This document shows, one piece after another, positions 62,847-64,000 of a stretch of 64,000 nt of DNA (position 1 is the stretch's first letter; every line of letters starts with the position of its first letter). A program made the translations under genes and the position numbers. The stretch is from Ectothiorhodospiraceae bacterium (GTDB taxonomy: Bacteria > Pseudomonadota > Gammaproteobacteria > Nitrococcales > Aquisalimonadaceae), in NCBI GenBank assembly GCA_020831845.1, contig JAFIFV010000135.1:1-64000 (forward strand), given 5' to 3'. The notes beneath the pieces were generated by a model. The model did not search any database. It saw only the letters and a list, made by a program, of their open reading frames with translations, and was not told the origin of the DNA.

Positions 62847-64000
62847 TCAGATAAATCCGAAATTGGCGGCGACCACCAGCACGATCAGCGCCGGGACGCA
62901 CAAACGGAGCAAACCATACCACACAAGGAAGCCCCAGCCCCGTTCCCAGCGCATGGTATAGCGCAAGGCCTCGGACGACAGCACCCAGCCAACGAACAGC
63001 GCAATCATCAAGCCGCTCAGCGGCAGCAGCAAATGCGTTACCAGCAGATTCACCAGTTGGAACGGGGTCAGCCCGGAGAGCCCCTGCCAGTTGAGTGCCT
63101 GCGAAAGCACCAGCAACAGCGCCAGCAACCATAGGCCGATACCTGTTGCAATGGCAGCCTGCCCCCGGGTTACCCCACGGCGCTCGATCAACGGCGTCAC
63201 CACCGCCTCCAGCAGGGCAACCCCTGTGGTCAACGCGGCCAGGGCAAGTACCAGATAGAAAAGCGTGGCCATCTGATTGCCCCACTGCAGTTGCCCAAAC
63301 GCCACCGGCAAGGCCTGAAACACCAATGTGGGGCCGCTCATCATGGCAACCCCGGCATTGCTCAGCAGCGCCACCACAATCACTGAAGCCATCACGGCCG
63401 CCAGCGTATCCAGTAACACGACGCCGAATGCGGCCGCCAGCGGCGAGGCGCGCTCCGGTAGATATGCGGCCATGGCGACTGCCGCGCCGGTCGCCACCGT
63501 CAAGGTGTAGAAGGCATGCTGCAGGGCGGCCACCAGTGCGGCCGAGTCGATCCTGGAGAGATCCGGGCCGAGCACCGTGGACAACGTTTCCCGCAGGTTG
63601 CCAGCCATCAGCATGAGCACCAGCAGGCCGAGAAACAGTGTCGGCACCAGGGCCAGCGTGGCCGGTACCAGGCCGTGTTTCACCCCCTGGGAGACCACGC
63701 ATACCAGCACCGCGATGAATATGGTCACCCACAGCAGCGAGCGTTCCACGTCGCCCTGCAGGTTCTGGAACAGTGACAAGGTGTCGATGACGTCCAGTTG
63801 TGCCATCGCCCCCGTCATCGAACGAAATGCGTACCCCAGTGCCCAGGCACCCAGCAAGGTCAGCAGCAGCAGCAGCACAATGGCCGCACCCAGGCCGATG
63901 CGCGCCACCCAGGCCCATTGCAGGGTACGGCCATGCAGCTGCGCCAGGTCGGCATAGGCCGATACCGGGTTCTGCCTGCCGCCCTTGCCCACCAGTATCT
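62847..64000 (-). CDS. Sodium-dependent NSS-family transporter, truncated by the window end
   Basis: LVGKGGRQNPVSAYADL, AAYLPERASPLAAAFGVVLLDTLAAVMASVIVVALL; reading frame stays open to 64000. Confidence 0.8.
   Translation of the reverse strand, partial: ILVGKGGRQNPVSAYADLAQLHGRTLQWAWVARIGLGAAIVLLLLLTLLGAWALGYAFRSMTGAMAQLDVIDTLSLFQNLQGDVERSLLWVTIFIAVLVCVVSQGVKHGLVPATLALVPTLFLGLLVLMLMAGNLRETLSTVLGPDLSRIDSAALVAALQHAFYTLTVATGAAVAMAAYLPERASPLAAAFGVVLLDTLAAVMASVIVVALLSNAGVAMMSGPTLVFQALPVAFGQLQWGNQMATLFYLVLALAALTTGVALLEAVVTPLIERRGVTRGQAAIATGIGLWLLALLLVLSQALNWQGLSGLTPFQLVNLLVTHLLLPLSGLMIALFVGWVLSSEALRYTMRWERGWGFLVWYGLLRLCVPALIVLVVAANFGFI

Noticed and set aside
62803-63918. 371-aa minus-strand ORF
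   Set aside because: Alternate frame of the NSS transporter gene; Gly/Arg-rich, no recognisable motif.

Overview
High-GC bacterial chromosomal window, probably from a gammaproteobacterium (recN-bamE-fur-rnfH-ratA block, hrcA-grpE-dnaK-dnaJ, RimO, FadH, an Mrp operon typical of halo/alkaliphiles). It is dense with about 64 protein genes. I saw no rRNA, tRNA, CRISPR array, prophage or IS element. Main blocks: TAXI-TRAP binding protein; CstA / small CC-terminal protein / ArsA-like ATPase cluster; tandem PaaI thioesterases; Mla/Pqi-type lipid ABC operon with a STAS-MlaE fusion; RecQ; FadH; two ABC-F ATPases (YheS- and Uup-like) flanking an HD-GYP protein; MoxR-VWA pair; short-Q-loop bd oxidase with CydDC; Sir2/hydrolase/DUF72/949-aa orphan cluster; MarR-WrbA; RimO; a DAO-type oxidoreductase overlapping an MnmM/YtqB-like methyltransferase; a frameshifted SDR; an HPF-HIT-MrpEFGBC-D-D-D operon; the dnaK operon with a CIRCE element; recN, bamE, fur, rnfH, ratA; and a truncated NSS transporter. 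Items I consider most worth following up: (1) the DAO + MnmM-like pair as a split MnmC equivalent; (2) the CstA/CC-protein/ArsA cluster; (3) two related hairpins flanking bamE-fur whose stems contain the stop codons of both convergent genes; (4) a possible CsrA-type hairpin in the cstA leader; (5) the HPF-HIT-Mrp operon with three D-type subunits. All family calls come from reading motifs in the ORF translations; no database search was run.
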